The notes: a model not told the origin generated them from the letters alone. A DNA stretch of 64,000 nucleotides from Motilibacter peucedani (GCF_003634695.1 NZ_RBWV01000012.1:124001-188000), one strand, 5' to 3'; counted from the stretch's first letter, positions 18,467-28,532 are shown. Numbers and translations: made by a program.

Positions 18467-19242
18467 TGCCCCGGCAGCCCGAGGGGCCGCCGCCCCCTCC
18501 CGCGGTGCAGAAGCTGCGCATCCGGTGGGCCAAGCGCGGCCGGCTGCGCTTCACCAGCCACCGCGACTTCCAGCGCGCCTTCGAGCGGGCGGTGCGCCGC
18601 GCCGGGCTGCCGGTCGCCTACTCCGCCGGCTTCAACCCGCACCCCAAGATCTCCTACGCCAACGCCGCGCCGACCGGCACGGCGAGCGAGGCCGAGTACG
18701 TCGAGGTCTCGGTCGCCGAGCGCGTCGACCCCGAGGCGGTGCGCCTGGCGGTCGACACCGCGCTGCCGCCCGGTCTCGACGTGCTCGAGGTCGTCGAGGC
18801 CGGGCCCGGCTCGCTCGCCGACCGGCTCGAGGCCTCCGTCTGGCAGATCACGCTGCCGGGCGTCGACCTGGCCGCGGCGCAGGCCGCCGCGACCGCCTTC
18901 CTCGCTGCGCCCGAGGTGCTGGTCGAGAGGCTGACGAAGGACGGCGTACGCAGCTTCGACGCCCGCGGCGCGGTGGCGCGGCTCGCCGTCGGTCCCGGTC
19001 CGGAGGCCGGTGGCGACCCGTGTGCGATACTCGGCGTGGTCGTACGGCACGGGACGCCGACCGTTCGACCCGACGATGTCCTCTCCGGACTCCGCCGAGT
19101 GGCTGAGCTCGTGCCGCCTGCGCCGCCGATCGCGGTGCGGCTGGCGCAGGGGCCGTTCGACGAGCAGTCCGGCGCGGTGGGCGACCCGCTCTCCGTCGAC
19201 AGGGACCTCGCCGGCGCACCCGGACTCGCTCGAGGAGCCTGA
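18466..19242 (+). CDS. Radical SAM-associated protein, TIGR03936 / DUF2344
   Basis: The 258-residue protein has the conserved N-terminal motif LRIRWAKRGRLRFTSHRDF and AGFNPHPKISYANAAPTG (about 14-65), followed by an alpha/beta region with SEAEYVEV and LPPGLDVLEV. In some other phyla the homologous domain is fused to the radical SAM protein; here it is a separate, overlapping gene. It is presumed to bind the substrate for its partner. No catalytic residues can be assigned. The last ~25 residues are less conserved in character. Confidence 0.9.
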   Translation: MPRQPEGPPPPPAVQKLRIRWAKRGRLRFTSHRDFQRAFERAVRRAGLPVAYSAGFNPHPKISYANAAPTGTASEAEYVEVSVAERVDPEAVRLAVDTALPPGLDVLEVVEAGPGSLADRLEASVWQITLPGVDLAAAQAAATAFLAAPEVLVERLTKDGVRSFDARGAVARLAVGPGPEAGGDPCAILGVVVRHGTPTVRPDDVLSGLRRVAELVPPAPPIAVRLAQGPFDEQSGAVGDPLSVDRDLAGAPGLARGA

Positions 19243-19389
19243 CAGCGGCAGCGTGCCGCCAGCTCCGACCTGCGGTGCACCGGTGCGCGTCCCCACAGGC
19301 TTCCGCTCGGTCCGACACCCGGTCCGGGCGGCACGACATGCTCCTGCGCGGCGTCCAGACGCCCGGGAGCCGAAGACGGAGCGGCCCTC

Positions 19390-22300
19390 ATGGTCGAGAA
19401 CGACAGCACCACCGACACCACGGGTACGCCTGTGGCCGGCGACGAGCCGGCCGCGGCCGCCCGACCCGCGCCCCGGCGCCGCCGGGCGGCCAGCCGCCCG
19501 GCCGGTCCGCCGGCCGAGACCAGCGGCGAGCAGCCTGCTGCGGCTGCCGAGCCTGCAGCGGCTGCTGAGCCGGCTGCGGCTGCTGAGCCGGCTGCTGCCG
19601 AGGCGCCGACGGGTGACGCGCCCGCCGCCGCGGAGCAGCCCGCCCCGCGCACCCGTGCCCCCCGCAAGGCGGCGACGAAGACAGCGACCAAGCGCGCCAG
19701 CAAGAAGGCCGTGGCGCCCACCGAGCTGCAGCCGCTCGCCGAGGAGGCGTCCGCCGAGCTGCCGGCGACGGTCGCCGAGGTCGTGACGGCGGAGCCGGCC
19801 GCGCCCGCCGCGCCCGCCGTGGAGCCGGCCGCCGAGGAGGCGCCCGCCCCTCGCGCCCGCCGCACCCGGAAGACGGCCGCCAAGAAGGCGGCCCCCTCGA
19901 CCCCGCCGGCCGCCGACGAGTCGCCCGCTGACGACTCCGCCGTCGAGCCGGCCGCCGAGCTGCGCCCGGAGCCTGCCGTCGAGCTCCCCGCCACCGAGCT
20001 CTCTGCCGACGCCCTGCCCGCCGACGCCCTGCCCGCCGACGAGGACACCGCCGAGGAGGACACCGCCGGGGAGGGGACTGGCGCTCCGGCGCCCGCCGCC
20101 GAGCCGGTCGTGCCCGCGGTGCTCTTCCAGCCCCCGGTCGACCCCGAGGTCCCGGAGCCCGCGCGTCCGCGCCGCCGCCGCCGGGCCACCGCCGAGGCCG
20201 GCCCCGCCCGCGAGGCCGCCCCCGCAGTGGCGGACGCCGCGGCGGCCGACGGGACGGCTGCGGCCGCGCAGGCCCCAGCCGCTGAGGCGCCCGACGCCGG
20301 CGACGCGGCCGATGCGGCCGACGCGGCCGATGCGGCCGACGCGGCCGTCGCCGGGGAGGCTGCACCGCGCACCCGTGGTGGCCGTCGCCGCCGCGCCACG
20401 CGCGGCCAGGGCGCCGCCGAGCTCGGCACCACGATCGACCCGGTCGCCGAGCAGGCGGTCGCCGCCGCCGAGGTGCTCCTCGACGCTGCGGGCGACGACA
20501 CCGCCGCGACCGGTGCCGCGGGCGACGCGACCAGCGCCGACGAGCTGGTCGACGCGCTGCTCACCGGGGACGCACCGGCCGAGGGCACGTCCGACGCGGA
20601 CACCGCCGAGGGCGAGCAGGACGACGACGAGCAGCCCGACGGCGGCCGGCGACGCCGCCGCCGCGGCGGCCGCGGCCGGCGCAGCCGCAACCGCGGCGAG
20701 GGCGAGCAGGACGAGGCGGCCGACGAGGACGGCACCGAGCGCACCTCCCCGACGGCCGCGTTCGTCGCGCCGGAAGCGGCCGAGCCGGCCGAGGGCGACG
20801 CCGGCGAGGGCGCGGAGGCCGACGCGGACACCGACTCGGACGACGAGGGCGCCGGTGGCTCGCGCCGTCGCCGCCGTCGTCGCCGCAGGGGCGGGTCCGA
20901 CGACACCGAGGCCGCGGTCGAGGAGACCGAGCGCCCGGCGCGCTCGCGCGAGTCGCGCCGCTCGCGCTCGCGCGACGACGGCGACGAGGTGCAGTCGCTG
21001 CGCGGCTCCACGCGCCTCGAGGCCAAGAAGCAGCGCCGCCGCGAGGGGCGCGAGCTCGGCCGCAGGCGTACCCCGCTGCTCACCGAGGCCGAGTTCCTGG
21101 CGCGCCGCGAGGCCGTCGAGCGGACCATGGTCGTGCGCCAGCGCGGCAAGCGCACGCAGATCGCGGTGCTCGAGGACGGCATGCTCGTCGAGCACTACAT
21201 CGACAACGGCGACAGCGGCAGCCTGGTCGGCAACGTGTTCCTCGGCCGGGTGCAGAACGTGCTCCCGAGCATGGAGGCCGCGTTCCTCGACCTCGGCAAG
21301 GGCCGCAACGCGGTGCTCTACGCCGGCGAGGTCAACTGGGACGCCGTCGGCATGGAGGGCCAGCCCAAGCGCATCGAGCTCGCTCTCAAGAGCGGCGACC
21401 CGGTGCTGGTGCAGGTCACCAAGGACCCGATCGGCCACAAGGGCGCCCGGCTCACCAGCCAGATCTCGCTGCCTGGCCGCTTCCTGGTCTACGTGCCCGG
21501 GGGCTCCATGACCGGCATCAGCCGCAAGCTGCCCGAGAACGAGCGCACGCGGCTCAAGTCGATCCTGCGCCGGGTCGTGCCCGAGGACGCGGGCGTCATC
21601 GTGCGCACCGCGGCCGAGGGGGCCAGCGAGGAGGACATCGCGGCCGACGTCGCGCGCCTGCAGGAGCAGTGGGAGCAGATCCAGAAGGCCGCCTCCACCG
21701 CCTCGGCGCCCGCGCTGCTCCACGGCGAGCCCGACCTCACCGTGCGCGTGCTGCGCGACGTCTTCAACGAGGACTTCCGCAAGGTGGTCGTCTCGGGCGA
21801 CGGCGCGTGGAGCACGGTCGAGCCCTACATCCGCTCGGTCGCTCCTGAGCTCGCCGACCGCGTCGAGAGGTGGACCGGCTCCGGCGACGCCTTCGCCGCC
21901 CACCGCATCGACGAGCAGCTGGTCAAGGCGCTCGACCGCAAGGTGTTCCTGCCCTCGGGCGGCTCGCTGGTCATCGACCGCACCGAGGCGATGGTCGTGG
22001 TCGACGTCAACACGGGCCGGTTCACCGGCAAGGGCGGCGGCAACCTCGAGGAGACCGTCACCAAGAACAACCTCGAGGCCGCCGAGGAGATCGTCCGCCA
22101 GCTCCGGCTGCGCGACATGGGCGGGATCATCGTGATCGACTTCATCGACATGGTGCTCGAGAGCAACCGCGACCTCGTGATGCGACGCCTGCTCGAGTGC
22201 CTCGGCCGCGACCGCACCAAGCACCAGGTCGCCGAGGTCACCTCGCTCGGGCTGGTGCAGATGACGCGCAAGCGGGTCGGCACCGGGCTGCTCGAGGCCT

Positions 22301-22626
22301 TCTCCGAGCCCTGCGAGCACTGCAAGGGCCGCGGCGTCATCGTCCACCTCGACGGCGGCGCAGAGGCACACGAGCAGGAGCAGCGGCGCCGCCCGATGGT
22401 CGTGCCCGGGGCGCCGCCGTCGCCCGCGCTGCTCGCGCCGGTGCCGCCCCCCGCTGCGGCCGGTGCGCAGGCGCCCGACGTCGCCTCCGACCCCGTCGCT
22501 GCGGAGGACCCGGTGTCGGAGGTCCAGCCCGAGACCGCGCCGGAGCCCGAGACGGCGCCTGCGGCCGAACAGGCCGTCGACGAGGGCCGGCCGCAGCGCC
22601 GGCGCCGGCGCGCGACGCGTCCTTAG
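19390..22626 (+). CDS. rne: Ribonuclease E/G
   Basis: The 1078-residue endoribonuclease processes rRNA and degrades mRNA. The first ~540 residues are a low-complexity region of Ala/Glu/Asp runs alternating with basic patches (RRRRRG, RKAATKTATKRASKKA), probably disordered and RNA-binding. The catalytic core (about 560-1000) contains an S1 domain (NVFLGRVQNVLPSMEAAFLD), the metal-binding Asp872 (VVVDVNTGRF) and Asp917 (IVIDFIDM), and the Zn-link Cys975-x2-Cys978. A short Ala/Pro/Glu tail follows. The core lies near the C-terminus, unlike E. coli RNase E. The gap before it (147 bases) shows no clear motif. Confidence 0.95.
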   Translation: MVENDSTTDTTGTPVAGDEPAAAARPAPRRRRAASRPAGPPAETSGEQPAAAAEPAAAAEPAAAAEPAAAEAPTGDAPAAAEQPAPRTRAPRKAATKTATKRASKKAVAPTELQPLAEEASAELPATVAEVVTAEPAAPAAPAVEPAAEEAPAPRARRTRKTAAKKAAPSTPPAADESPADDSAVEPAAELRPEPAVELPATELSADALPADALPADEDTAEEDTAGEGTGAPAPAAEPVVPAVLFQPPVDPEVPEPARPRRRRRATAEAGPAREAAPAVADAAAADGTAAAAQAPAAEAPDAGDAADAADAADAADAAVAGEAAPRTRGGRRRRATRGQGAAELGTTIDPVAEQAVAAAEVLLDAAGDDTAATGAAGDATSADELVDALLTGDAPAEGTSDADTAEGEQDDDEQPDGGRRRRRRGGRGRRSRNRGEGEQDEAADEDGTERTSPTAAFVAPEAAEPAEGDAGEGAEADADTDSDDEGAGGSRRRRRRRRRGGSDDTEAAVEETERPARSRESRRSRSRDDGDEVQSLRGSTRLEAKKQRRREGRELGRRRTPLLTEAEFLARREAVERTMVVRQRGKRTQIAVLEDGMLVEHYIDNGDSGSLVGNVFLGRVQNVLPSMEAAFLDLGKGRNAVLYAGEVNWDAVGMEGQPKRIELALKSGDPVLVQVTKDPIGHKGARLTSQISLPGRFLVYVPGGSMTGISRKLPENERTRLKSILRRVVPEDAGVIVRTAAEGASEEDIAADVARLQEQWEQIQKAASTASAPALLHGEPDLTVRVLRDVFNEDFRKVVVSGDGAWSTVEPYIRSVAPELADRVERWTGSGDAFAAHRIDEQLVKALDRKVFLPSGGSLVIDRTEAMVVVDVNTGRFTGKGGGNLEETVTKNNLEAAEEIVRQLRLRDMGGIIVIDFIDMVLESNRDLVMRRLLECLGRDRTKHQVAEVTSLGLVQMTRKRVGTGLLEAFSEPCEHCKGRGVIVHLDGGAEAHEQEQRRRPMVVPGAPPSPALLAPVPPPAAAGAQAPDVASDPVAAEDPVSEVQPETAPEPETAPAAEQAVDEGRPQRRRRRATRP
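19540..19593 (+). repeat. Three in-frame 18-bp repeats in rne
   Basis: Three tandem copies encode AAAEPA; the last two (19558-19575, 19576-19593) are identical at the DNA level and the first is degenerate. They lie in the low-complexity N-terminal region and could vary in number between strains. Confidence 0.75.
20302..20346 (+). repeat. Five in-frame 9-bp repeats in rne
   Basis: Five copies of GAYGCGGCC encode (Asp-Ala-Ala)5. GAC and GAT alternate perfectly, giving an 18-bp higher-order period. Confidence 0.85.
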
Positions 22627-22661
22627 CCGGCGGCTGGGCAGCCAGCACGAGCGGAGGCGGG

Positions 22662-22697
22662 ACGCCGCCCCCCGGGTTTGACCCCGGGCGGCGGCGT
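22662..22697 (+). terminator. Hairpin terminator between rne and rplU
   Basis: A 15-bp stem with one mismatch (22662-22676 with 22683-22697) and a 6-base loop, 35 bases after the rne stop. The spacing suggests it ends the rne transcript. A short TT follows. Confidence 0.6.
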
Positions 22698-22851
22698 TCC
22701 GTACTCTGAGCAGACGGTGCGCCTGTGGCGCGCCACCCCGCGCCTGCGCTGCGCCGGGTTCCCGAGCGACACCCGACCTCGTCGGACGCTGGTGGAGCAC
22801 GGCCGTGCGTGTCCCGCCGCGGGGCCGTCAGATGTGAGAGTGAGTCCCAGG

Positions 22852-23184
22852 GTGTACGCGATCGTTCGCGCCGGTGGCCGCCAGGAGAAGGTCGCTGTCG
22901 GCGACCTCGTCGTCCTCGACCGTGTGGCCGGCGAGCCCGGGTCGTCGCTGCAGCTGCAGCCGCTCCTGCTCGTCGACGGTGAGACCATCACCTCCGACGC
23001 TGCGGCTCTGTCCGGCGTCACCGTGACCGCCGAGGTGGTCGACCACCGCAAGGGTGTCAAGATCGACATCCTGCGCTACAAGAACAAGACCGGCTACCGC
23101 CGCCGCCAGGGCTACCGCAGCTCGCTGACGGCGGTCAAGGTCACCGGCATCGAGACCGCTGCATCCGTCGAGACTGCGAACTAG
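22852..23184 (+). CDS. rplU: 50S ribosomal protein L21
   Basis: The 110-residue protein binds 23S rRNA. It begins [17 protein letters not shown], and the C-terminal half has [23 protein letters not shown], both diagnostic of L21. I chose GTG 22852 because homologues begin at this Tyr-Ala-Ile; GTG 22840 in the same frame would add four residues (VSPR). No strong ribosome-binding site is visible for either. It is followed after 11 bases by rpmA, as in almost all bacteria. Confidence 0.95.
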   Translation: MYAIVRAGGRQEKVAVGDLVVLDRVAGEPGSSLQLQPLLLVDGETITSDAAALSGVTVTAEVVDHRKGVKIDILRYKNKTGYRRRQGYRSSLTAVKVTGIETAASVETAN

Positions 23185-23195
23185 GGGCTGGCGAC

Positions 23196-23483
23196 ATGGC
23201 ACACAAGAAGGGCGCGTCCTCGACCCGCAACGGTCGTGACTCCAACGCGCAGTACCTCGGCGTCAAGCGCTACGGCGGCCAGCTCGTCAACGCCGGCGAG
23301 ATCCTCGTCCGCCAGCGCGGCACGCACTTCCACCCCGGCCTCGGCGTCGGCCGCGGCAAGGACGACACGCTGTTCGCGCTCGTCCCGGGCCACGTGAAGT
23401 TCGGCCAGCGCCGCGAGCGCCGGGTGATCGACATCGTCCCCGCGGTCGAGGTCACCAACCTCGTCGACCCGCTGGCGAAGTAG
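23196..23483 (+). CDS. rpmA: 50S ribosomal protein L27
   Basis: The 95-residue protein begins [17 protein letters not shown] and contains RYGGQ and GQ-type loops of L27, whose N-terminal tail reaches the peptidyl transferase centre. It has no N-terminal cleavable extension of the Firmicutes type. GGGG lies about 9 bases before the ATG. It is the second and last gene of the rplU-rpmA unit and is followed by a perfect hairpin terminator. Confidence 0.97.
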   Translation: MAHKKGASSTRNGRDSNAQYLGVKRYGGQLVNAGEILVRQRGTHFHPGLGVGRGKDDTLFALVPGHVKFGQRRERRVIDIVPAVEVTNLVDPLAK

Positions 23484-23510
23484 CTCCCCAGCGCACGAGT
23501 TCACAGCGAG

Positions 23511-23539
23511 GGGCGGACCGGGGCATCCCCGGTCCGCCC
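23511..23539 (+). terminator. Intrinsic terminator after rpmA
   Basis: A perfect 13-bp stem (23511-23523 with 23527-23539) with a 3-base loop, followed by TTCTGCGTT. It is the clearest terminator in the window. Confidence 0.85.
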
Positions 23540-23606
23540 TTCTGCGTTCCACCCGGTGGACGCGGCACCAGCCGCCCCTCCACCACCCCACTGAGAGGTC
23601 ACCCGC

Positions 23607-24974
23607 ATGACGACGTTCGTCGACCGCGTGGTCCTGCACGCGAGCGCCGGTGACGGCGGGCACGGGTGCGCGTCCATCCACCGCGAGAAGTTCAAGCCGC
23701 TCGGCGGCCCCGACGGCGGCAACGGGGGCGACGGCGGCGACATCACCCTCGTCGTCGACCCGCAGGTGACGACGCTGCTCGACTACCACCACGGCCCCCA
23801 CCGCCGCGCCGACAGCGGCAAGCAGGGCGCCGGCAGCAACCGCGACGGCGCCAACGGCACCGACCTGGTGCTCCCCGTGCCCGACGGCACCGTCGTGAAG
23901 TCGCTCGACGGCGAGGTGCTCGCCGACCTCGTGGGCGCCGGTGCGTCCTTCGTCGTCGCCGCCGGCGGCCGCGGCGGGCTCGGCAACGCCGCGCTGGCCT
24001 CCACCAAGCGCAAGGCGCCGGGCTTCGCTCTGCTCGGCGAGCCCGGCGACGCCCGCGACGTCGTCCTCGAGCTCAAGATCGTCGCCGACGTCGCCCTGGT
24101 CGGCTTCCCCAGCGCCGGGAAGTCCTCGCTGGTCGGTGCCCTCTCCGCGGCCAAGCCGAAGATCGCCGACTACCCCTTCACCACCCTGGTGCCCAACCTC
24201 GGCGTCGTGATGGCCGGCGAGGCCCGCTTCACCGTGGCCGACGTGCCCGGCCTGATCCCGGGCGCCAGCGAGGGCAAGGGGCTGGGCCTGGAGTTCCTGC
24301 GCCACGTCGAGCGCTGCCTCGCCCTCGTCCACGTGCTCGACTGCGCGACGCTCGAGCCCGGCCGCGACCCGCTCAGCGACCTCGACACCATCGAGGCCGA
24401 GCTCGCCGCCTACGGCGGACTCGCCGACCGCCCCCGCATGGTGGCGCTCAACAAGGTCGACGTCCCCGAGGCGCGCGAGCTGGCCGAGATGGTGCGCGGC
24501 GACCTCGAGGCCCGGGGCCTGGAAGTGCACATCGTCTCGGCGGCCAGTCGCGAGGGCCTGCGCGAGCTGACCTTCGCCATGGCCAAGGTCGTCGCCGAGG
24601 CGCGGGCCGCGCTGCCCGAGCCCGAGGCGCAGCGCATCGTGCTGCGGCCGCGGGGCCACAAGGCGGTCGAGTTCACCGTCACGAGCGAGGGCGACAGCTA
24701 CCGCGTGCGCGGCGACAAGCCGTGGCGCTGGGTGCGCCAGACCGACTTCTCCAACGACGAGGCCGTCGGCTTCCTCGCCGACCGGCTGGCCAAGCTCGGC
24801 GTGGAGGCCGCCCTCGTCGAGCAGGGCGCCCAGCCCGGCGACGAGGTCATCATCGGCGAGGGCGACGGCGCCGTCGTCTTCGACTGGGAGCCCAGCATCG
24901 AGGCCGGCGCCGAGCTGCTGCACGGCCGCCGCGGGCACGACCTGCGCCTCGAGGGCGAGAGCCGGCGCCGCTGA
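23607..24974 (+). CDS. obg: GTPase Obg/CgtA
   Basis: A 455-residue ribosome-assembly GTPase. The Gly-rich Obg domain (1-158, [22 protein letters not shown]) is followed by the G domain (from about 160) with G1 GFPSAGKSS at 166-174, switch/G3 [12 protein letters not shown] and G4 NKVD. The OCT domain (about 345-425) ends before a short charged tail. GAGAGG lies about 8 bases before the ATG. The stop overlaps the proB start (TGATG), so growth control and proline synthesis genes are coupled, as in many actinobacteria. Confidence 0.97.
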   Translation: MTTFVDRVVLHASAGDGGHGCASIHREKFKPLGGPDGGNGGDGGDITLVVDPQVTTLLDYHHGPHRRADSGKQGAGSNRDGANGTDLVLPVPDGTVVKSLDGEVLADLVGAGASFVVAAGGRGGLGNAALASTKRKAPGFALLGEPGDARDVVLELKIVADVALVGFPSAGKSSLVGALSAAKPKIADYPFTTLVPNLGVVMAGEARFTVADVPGLIPGASEGKGLGLEFLRHVERCLALVHVLDCATLEPGRDPLSDLDTIEAELAAYGGLADRPRMVALNKVDVPEARELAEMVRGDLEARGLEVHIVSAASREGLRELTFAMAKVVAEARAALPEPEAQRIVLRPRGHKAVEFTVTSEGDSYRVRGDKPWRWVRQTDFSNDEAVGFLADRLAKLGVEAALVEQGAQPGDEVIIGEGDGAVVFDWEPSIEAGAELLHGRRGHDLRLEGESRRR

Positions 24975-26104
24975 TGCAGCCCGAGCTCGCCGGACGCGGC
25001 GCGGTGGCCTCCGCCGCCCGCGTCGTCGTCAAGGTGGGCTCGTCGTCGCTGACCACCACCGACGGCGAGCTCGACGACCTGCGCATCCGCGCCCTGGCCG
25101 ACGCGCTCGCCGCCCGCCGGCTGGCCGGCTGCGACGTGGTGCTGGTGAGCTCGGGCGCGATCGCGGCGGGGATGCGCCCGCTGGGGCTCACCCGGCGCCC
25201 CGGCGACCTGGCCACCAAGCAGGCGGCGGCCAGCGTGGGGCAGGGGCTGCTCGTCCACCGCTACACCGAAGCGTTCGCCCGCCACGGCGTACCGGTGGGG
25301 CAGGTGCTGCTGACCGTCGAGGACGTGATCCGCCGCGCGCACTACCGCAACGCGCACCGTACGCTGACCCGCCTGTTCGCCCTGGGCGCGGTCCCGGTGG
25401 TCAACGAGAACGACACGGTCGCGACCGCGGAGATCCGCTTCGGCGAGAACGACCGGCTCGCCGCCCTCGTGGCGCAGCTGGTGCAGGCCGACGCGCTGGT
25501 GCTGCTCAGCGACGTCGACGCGCTCTACGACACCGACCCGCGCAAGCCCGGCGCCCGCCGCGTCGACTCCGTGACCGACTGGTCGCAGCTCGACGGGCTC
25601 GACCTCGGCGGCGTCGGCTCGGGCGTCGGGTCCGGCGGCATGGTCACCAAGGTCGAGTCGGCCCGCATGGCCACCGCCTCGGGCATCCCCACGCTGCTGA
25701 CCTCCGCTGCGCAGGCCGCCGAGGCGCTCTCGGGCGGCCCCGTCGGCACGCTGTTCGCCGCGGTCGGGCCCCGGCGCCCGGCCCGCCTGCTGTGGCTGGA
25801 GCACGCGACTGCGACCCGCGGGCGGCTGGTCCTCGACGCCGGCGCCGTGCGCGCGGTGGTCGAGCGCCAGGCCTCGCTGCTCCCGGCCGGCGTGGTCGGG
25901 CTCGCCGGCGACTTCGCCGCCGGCGACCCGGTCGAGCTGGTCGACGAGGCCGGCGCGGTGGTGGCCCGCGGCCTGGTCAACTTCGACGCCTCCGAGCTGC
26001 CCGCGCTGCTCGGCCGCACGACCCACGAGCTCGCCGCCGAGCTCGGCCCGGCCTACGAGCGCGAGCTGGTGCACCGCGACGACCTCGTGGTGCTGCGGCC
26101 CTAG
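24974..26104 (+). CDS. proB: Glutamate 5-kinase
   Basis: The 376-residue enzyme phosphorylates glutamate in the first step of proline synthesis. The amino-acid kinase domain (about 10-260) shows RVVVKVGSSSL, VLVSSGAIAAGM, VVNENDTVA and FGENDRLAALVA; the PUA domain occupies about 285-370. It is full length and would be feedback-inhibited by proline as in the family. The start overlaps obg. ProA is not adjacent: two genes, a small acidic protein and a methyltransferase, lie between. Confidence 0.97.
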   Translation: MQPELAGRGAVASAARVVVKVGSSSLTTTDGELDDLRIRALADALAARRLAGCDVVLVSSGAIAAGMRPLGLTRRPGDLATKQAAASVGQGLLVHRYTEAFARHGVPVGQVLLTVEDVIRRAHYRNAHRTLTRLFALGAVPVVNENDTVATAEIRFGENDRLAALVAQLVQADALVLLSDVDALYDTDPRKPGARRVDSVTDWSQLDGLDLGGVGSGVGSGGMVTKVESARMATASGIPTLLTSAAQAAEALSGGPVGTLFAAVGPRRPARLLWLEHATATRGRLVLDAGAVRAVVERQASLLPAGVVGLAGDFAAGDPVELVDEAGAVVARGLVNFDASELPALLGRTTHELAAELGPAYERELVHRDDLVVLRP

Positions 26105-26207
26105 CCCCGCGGCCCGGTCGGCCCGTCCACGAGCAGGTTTCGCCCGCGGCACCCGGAGCAGGATCCGGGGGACCGACGAGCAGGACGAGAGCTCTGGAGG
26201 ACCCCGC

Positions 26208-26405
26208 ATGACGAGCGCACCGGACGAACCCACGCTGGGCGACGTGCTGGAGCCCACCGAGGGCGCCTACCGCGACCGCCACGAGCACGGCAAGGCGCCG
26301 GCCCACCCGAACGACGACGCCCTGGCCCACCGCACAGAGCAGGAGCGGGTCGAGGCCGGCATCGAGGACTACGACCCCGACCAGGTGCCGCCCGCGGCCG
26401 AGTAG
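26208..26405 (+). CDS. Small acidic hydrophilic protein, unknown function
   Basis: A 65-residue protein with 15-20 acidic residues, no hydrophobic segment and no cysteine. A strong GGAGG lies 7-8 bases before the ATG at 26208. The stop overlaps the next gene's GTG (TAGTG), so it is probably translated with the methyltransferase. I do not recognise the family. Confidence 0.65.
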   Translation: MTSAPDEPTLGDVLEPTEGAYRDRHEHGKAPAHPNDDALAHRTEQERVEAGIEDYDPDQVPPAAE

Positions 26406-27244
26406 TGGCTGACGACGGCGAGGCCGCGCCGCCCGGCGCCGCCGGGCTGTTCGACCGCGTCGCCGACACCTACGACCAGGTCGGCGTCCCGTGGTTCGGC
26501 CCGATCGCCGAAGGGCTGGTCGAGCAGCTCGCGCCCCGGTCCGGCGAGCACGCCCTCGACGTCGGCTGCGGTCGCGGGGCGGTCCTGCTCCCGCTCGCCC
26601 GGGCCGTGGGAGCGGACGGCTCCGCGGTAGGCATCGACCTCGCCCCCCGCATGGTCGCTGCGGCCGCGCAGGCGGCGCGCGCGGAGCAGCTGCACCACGT
26701 CGACGTGCGCGTCGGCGACGCCTCCGCGCCCGAGGTCCCGGCGCGCTCGTTCGACCTGGTCGCCTCCTCGCTCGTGCTCTTCTTCCTCCCGGACCCGCTC
26801 GCCGCCGTGCGCGCGTGGGTGCAGCTGCTCCGCCCGGGCGGCCGGCTCGGCGTCTCGACCTTCGGCCCGAACGACCCGCTCTGGGACCGGGTCGACGCCG
26901 TCTTCGCGCCCTACCTGCCGCCGGGCCTGCGCGACGCCCGCACCAGCGGGACGCGCGGACCGTTCGGCTCCGACGAGGGCATGGAGCAGCTGCTCGCTGC
27001 GGCGGGACTGCGTGCCGTGCGCACCGTCGGCACGACGTGCCCGGTCGTCCTCGCCGGAGCGGACCACTGGTACGAGTTCAGCTGGTCGCACGGCCAGCGC
27101 GCGATGTGGGAGGCGGTGCCGCCCGAGCGGCGCGAGGAGGTGCGCGCCGCCGCGTACGCCGTGCTGGAGGAGGGCCGGCGCGCCGACGGCAGCATCCGCT
27201 TCGAGCAGCACGTCCGCTACACCCTGGGCTCAGCGCCCCCGTAG
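26405..27244 (+). CDS. Class I SAM-dependent methyltransferase
   Basis: The 279-residue protein has a Rossmann-type methyltransferase fold: motif [17 protein letters not shown] (about 50-65), the acidic loop [10 protein letters not shown], motif II/III around [17 protein letters not shown] and motif post-[17 protein letters not shown]. It resembles UbiE/Methyltransf_11 enzymes. The substrate cannot be inferred; the C-terminal third carries the specificity region. It sits between proB and proA and its stop TAG is part of the presumed proA -10 box. Confidence 0.85.
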   Translation: MADDGEAAPPGAAGLFDRVADTYDQVGVPWFGPIAEGLVEQLAPRSGEHALDVGCGRGAVLLPLARAVGADGSAVGIDLAPRMVAAAAQAARAEQLHHVDVRVGDASAPEVPARSFDLVASSLVLFFLPDPLAAVRAWVQLLRPGGRLGVSTFGPNDPLWDRVDAVFAPYLPPGLRDARTSGTRGPFGSDEGMEQLLAAAGLRAVRTVGTTCPVVLAGADHWYEFSWSHGQRAMWEAVPPERREEVRAAAYAVLEEGRRADGSIRFEQHVRYTLGSAPP

Positions 27245-27247
27245 GCT
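27242..27247 (+). promoter_or_regulatory. Candidate -10 element, leaderless start of proA
   Basis: TAGGCT, then GGACGCC (seven bases), then the proA ATG. No ribosome-binding site is present. The same TAGGCTGGAC string occurs at 47042. Confidence 0.45.
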
Positions 27248-27254
27248 GGACGCC

Positions 27255-28532
27255 ATGACCGCGGTCGATGAGCGCACTGACGTCCTCGAGGCAGCCCGAC
27301 GCGCCAAGGAGGCGAGCGTCGCGCTCGCGCCGCTGGCCCGCGCCCCCAAGGACGCCGCGCTGCACGCCATGGCCGACGCGCTCGAGGCGCGGCTCGACGA
27401 GATCCTCGCGGCCAACGCCGACGACGTCGCCCGGGCGCAAGCGAACGGCACGCCGGCCAACCTGGTCGACCGGCTGACCCTGACCGCGAGCCGCGTCGCC
27501 GACATGGCGGCCGGCCTGCGCGCCGCCGCGGCGCTGCCCGACCCGGTCGGCGAGGTCGTGCGCGGCTACACCCTGCCCAACGGGCTCGAGGTCCGCCAGG
27601 TGCGCGTGCCGCTCGGCGTGGTCGGGATCATCTACGAAGCTCGCCCCAACGTCACCGTCGACGCCGCCGGCCTGTGCCTCAAGTCGGGCAACGCGGCGCT
27701 GCTGCGCGGCTCCTCGAGCGCCTACGCCTCCAACACCGCCCTGGTCGCGGTCCTGCGCGACGCGGTCGAGGCCTCGGGGCTGCCGGCCGACTCGGTCGTG
27801 CTGGTGCCGGGGGAGTCGCGCGAGTCGGTCAAGCACCTCATGCGCGCCCGCGGCCTGGTCGACGTGCTGATCCCGCGCGGCGGGGCCGACCTGATCCGCT
27901 CGGTCGTCGAGGAGTCGACCGTGCCCGTGATCGAGACCGGCGCCGGCAACTGCCACGTCTACGTCGACGCCGAGACCGACGTCGCGATGGCCGTCTCGAT
28001 CCTGCTCAACTCCAAGACCCAGCGCACCAGCGTGTGCAACGCGGCCGAGACGCTGCTGGTGCACCGCGACGCGGTCGAGGCGTTCCTGCCGGCCGGCATC
28101 ACCGCGATGACCGGCGCGGGCGTGACCCTGCACGGCGACGAGGCCGTGGTCGCGGCCGCCGCGGAGCTGGGCGTCGAGGCGGTGCCGGCGACCGAGGACG
28201 ACTGGTACGCCGAGTACTACTCGCTCGACATCGCCGTCCGCGTCGTCGACTCCCTCGACGACGCCGTCGACCACATCCGCCGCTACGGAAGCAGCCACAC
28301 CGAGGCCATCGTCACCACCTCGCAGGCGGCGGCCAAGCGCTTCGTCGCCCGCGTCGACTCGGCGGCGGTCATGGTCAACGCCTCCACCCGCTTCACCGAC
28401 GGCGGCGAGTTCGGCTTCGGCGCCGAGATCGGCATCTCGACCCAGAAGCTGCACGCCCGCGGCCCGATGGGCCTGCCCGAGATGACCTCGACGAAGTACG
28501 TCGTGGTGGGCGAGGGGCACGTACGCGCCTGA
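27255..28532 (+). CDS. proA: Gamma-glutamyl phosphate reductase
   Basis: The 425-residue enzyme reduces glutamyl phosphate to glutamate semialdehyde with NADPH in proline synthesis. The aldehyde dehydrogenase fold shows the family signatures [29 protein letters not shown] and the catalytic Cys261 in [16 protein letters not shown]. The C-terminal end has [25 protein letters not shown]. The ATG at 27255 lacks a ribosome-binding site but sits seven bases after TAGGCT, suggesting a leaderless mRNA separate from proB. Confidence 0.97.
   Translation: MTAVDERTDVLEAARRAKEASVALAPLARAPKDAALHAMADALEARLDEILAANADDVARAQANGTPANLVDRLTLTASRVADMAAGLRAAAALPDPVGEVVRGYTLPNGLEVRQVRVPLGVVGIIYEARPNVTVDAAGLCLKSGNAALLRGSSSAYASNTALVAVLRDAVEASGLPADSVVLVPGESRESVKHLMRARGLVDVLIPRGGADLIRSVVEESTVPVIETGAGNCHVYVDAETDVAMAVSILLNSKTQRTSVCNAAETLLVHRDAVEAFLPAGITAMTGAGVTLHGDEAVVAAAAELGVEAVPATEDDWYAEYYSLDIAVRVVDSLDDAVDHIRRYGSSHTEAIVTTSQAAAKRFVARVDSAAVMVNASTRFTDGGEFGFGAEIGISTQKLHARGPMGLPEMTSTKYVVVGEGHVRA

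Noticed and set aside
18163-22800. Very long antisense open frame (about 1545 codons) across rne and upstream genes
   Set aside because: High G/C at third positions of the real genes removes stop codons from the opposite strand. The translation is low-complexity Arg/Gly/Ala without family motifs, and the plus strand carries well-recognised proteins.
22698-22851. L21 autoregulatory leader RNA upstream of rplU
   Set aside because: I could not find a structure matching known L21 leaders; only the rne terminator hairpin is clear.
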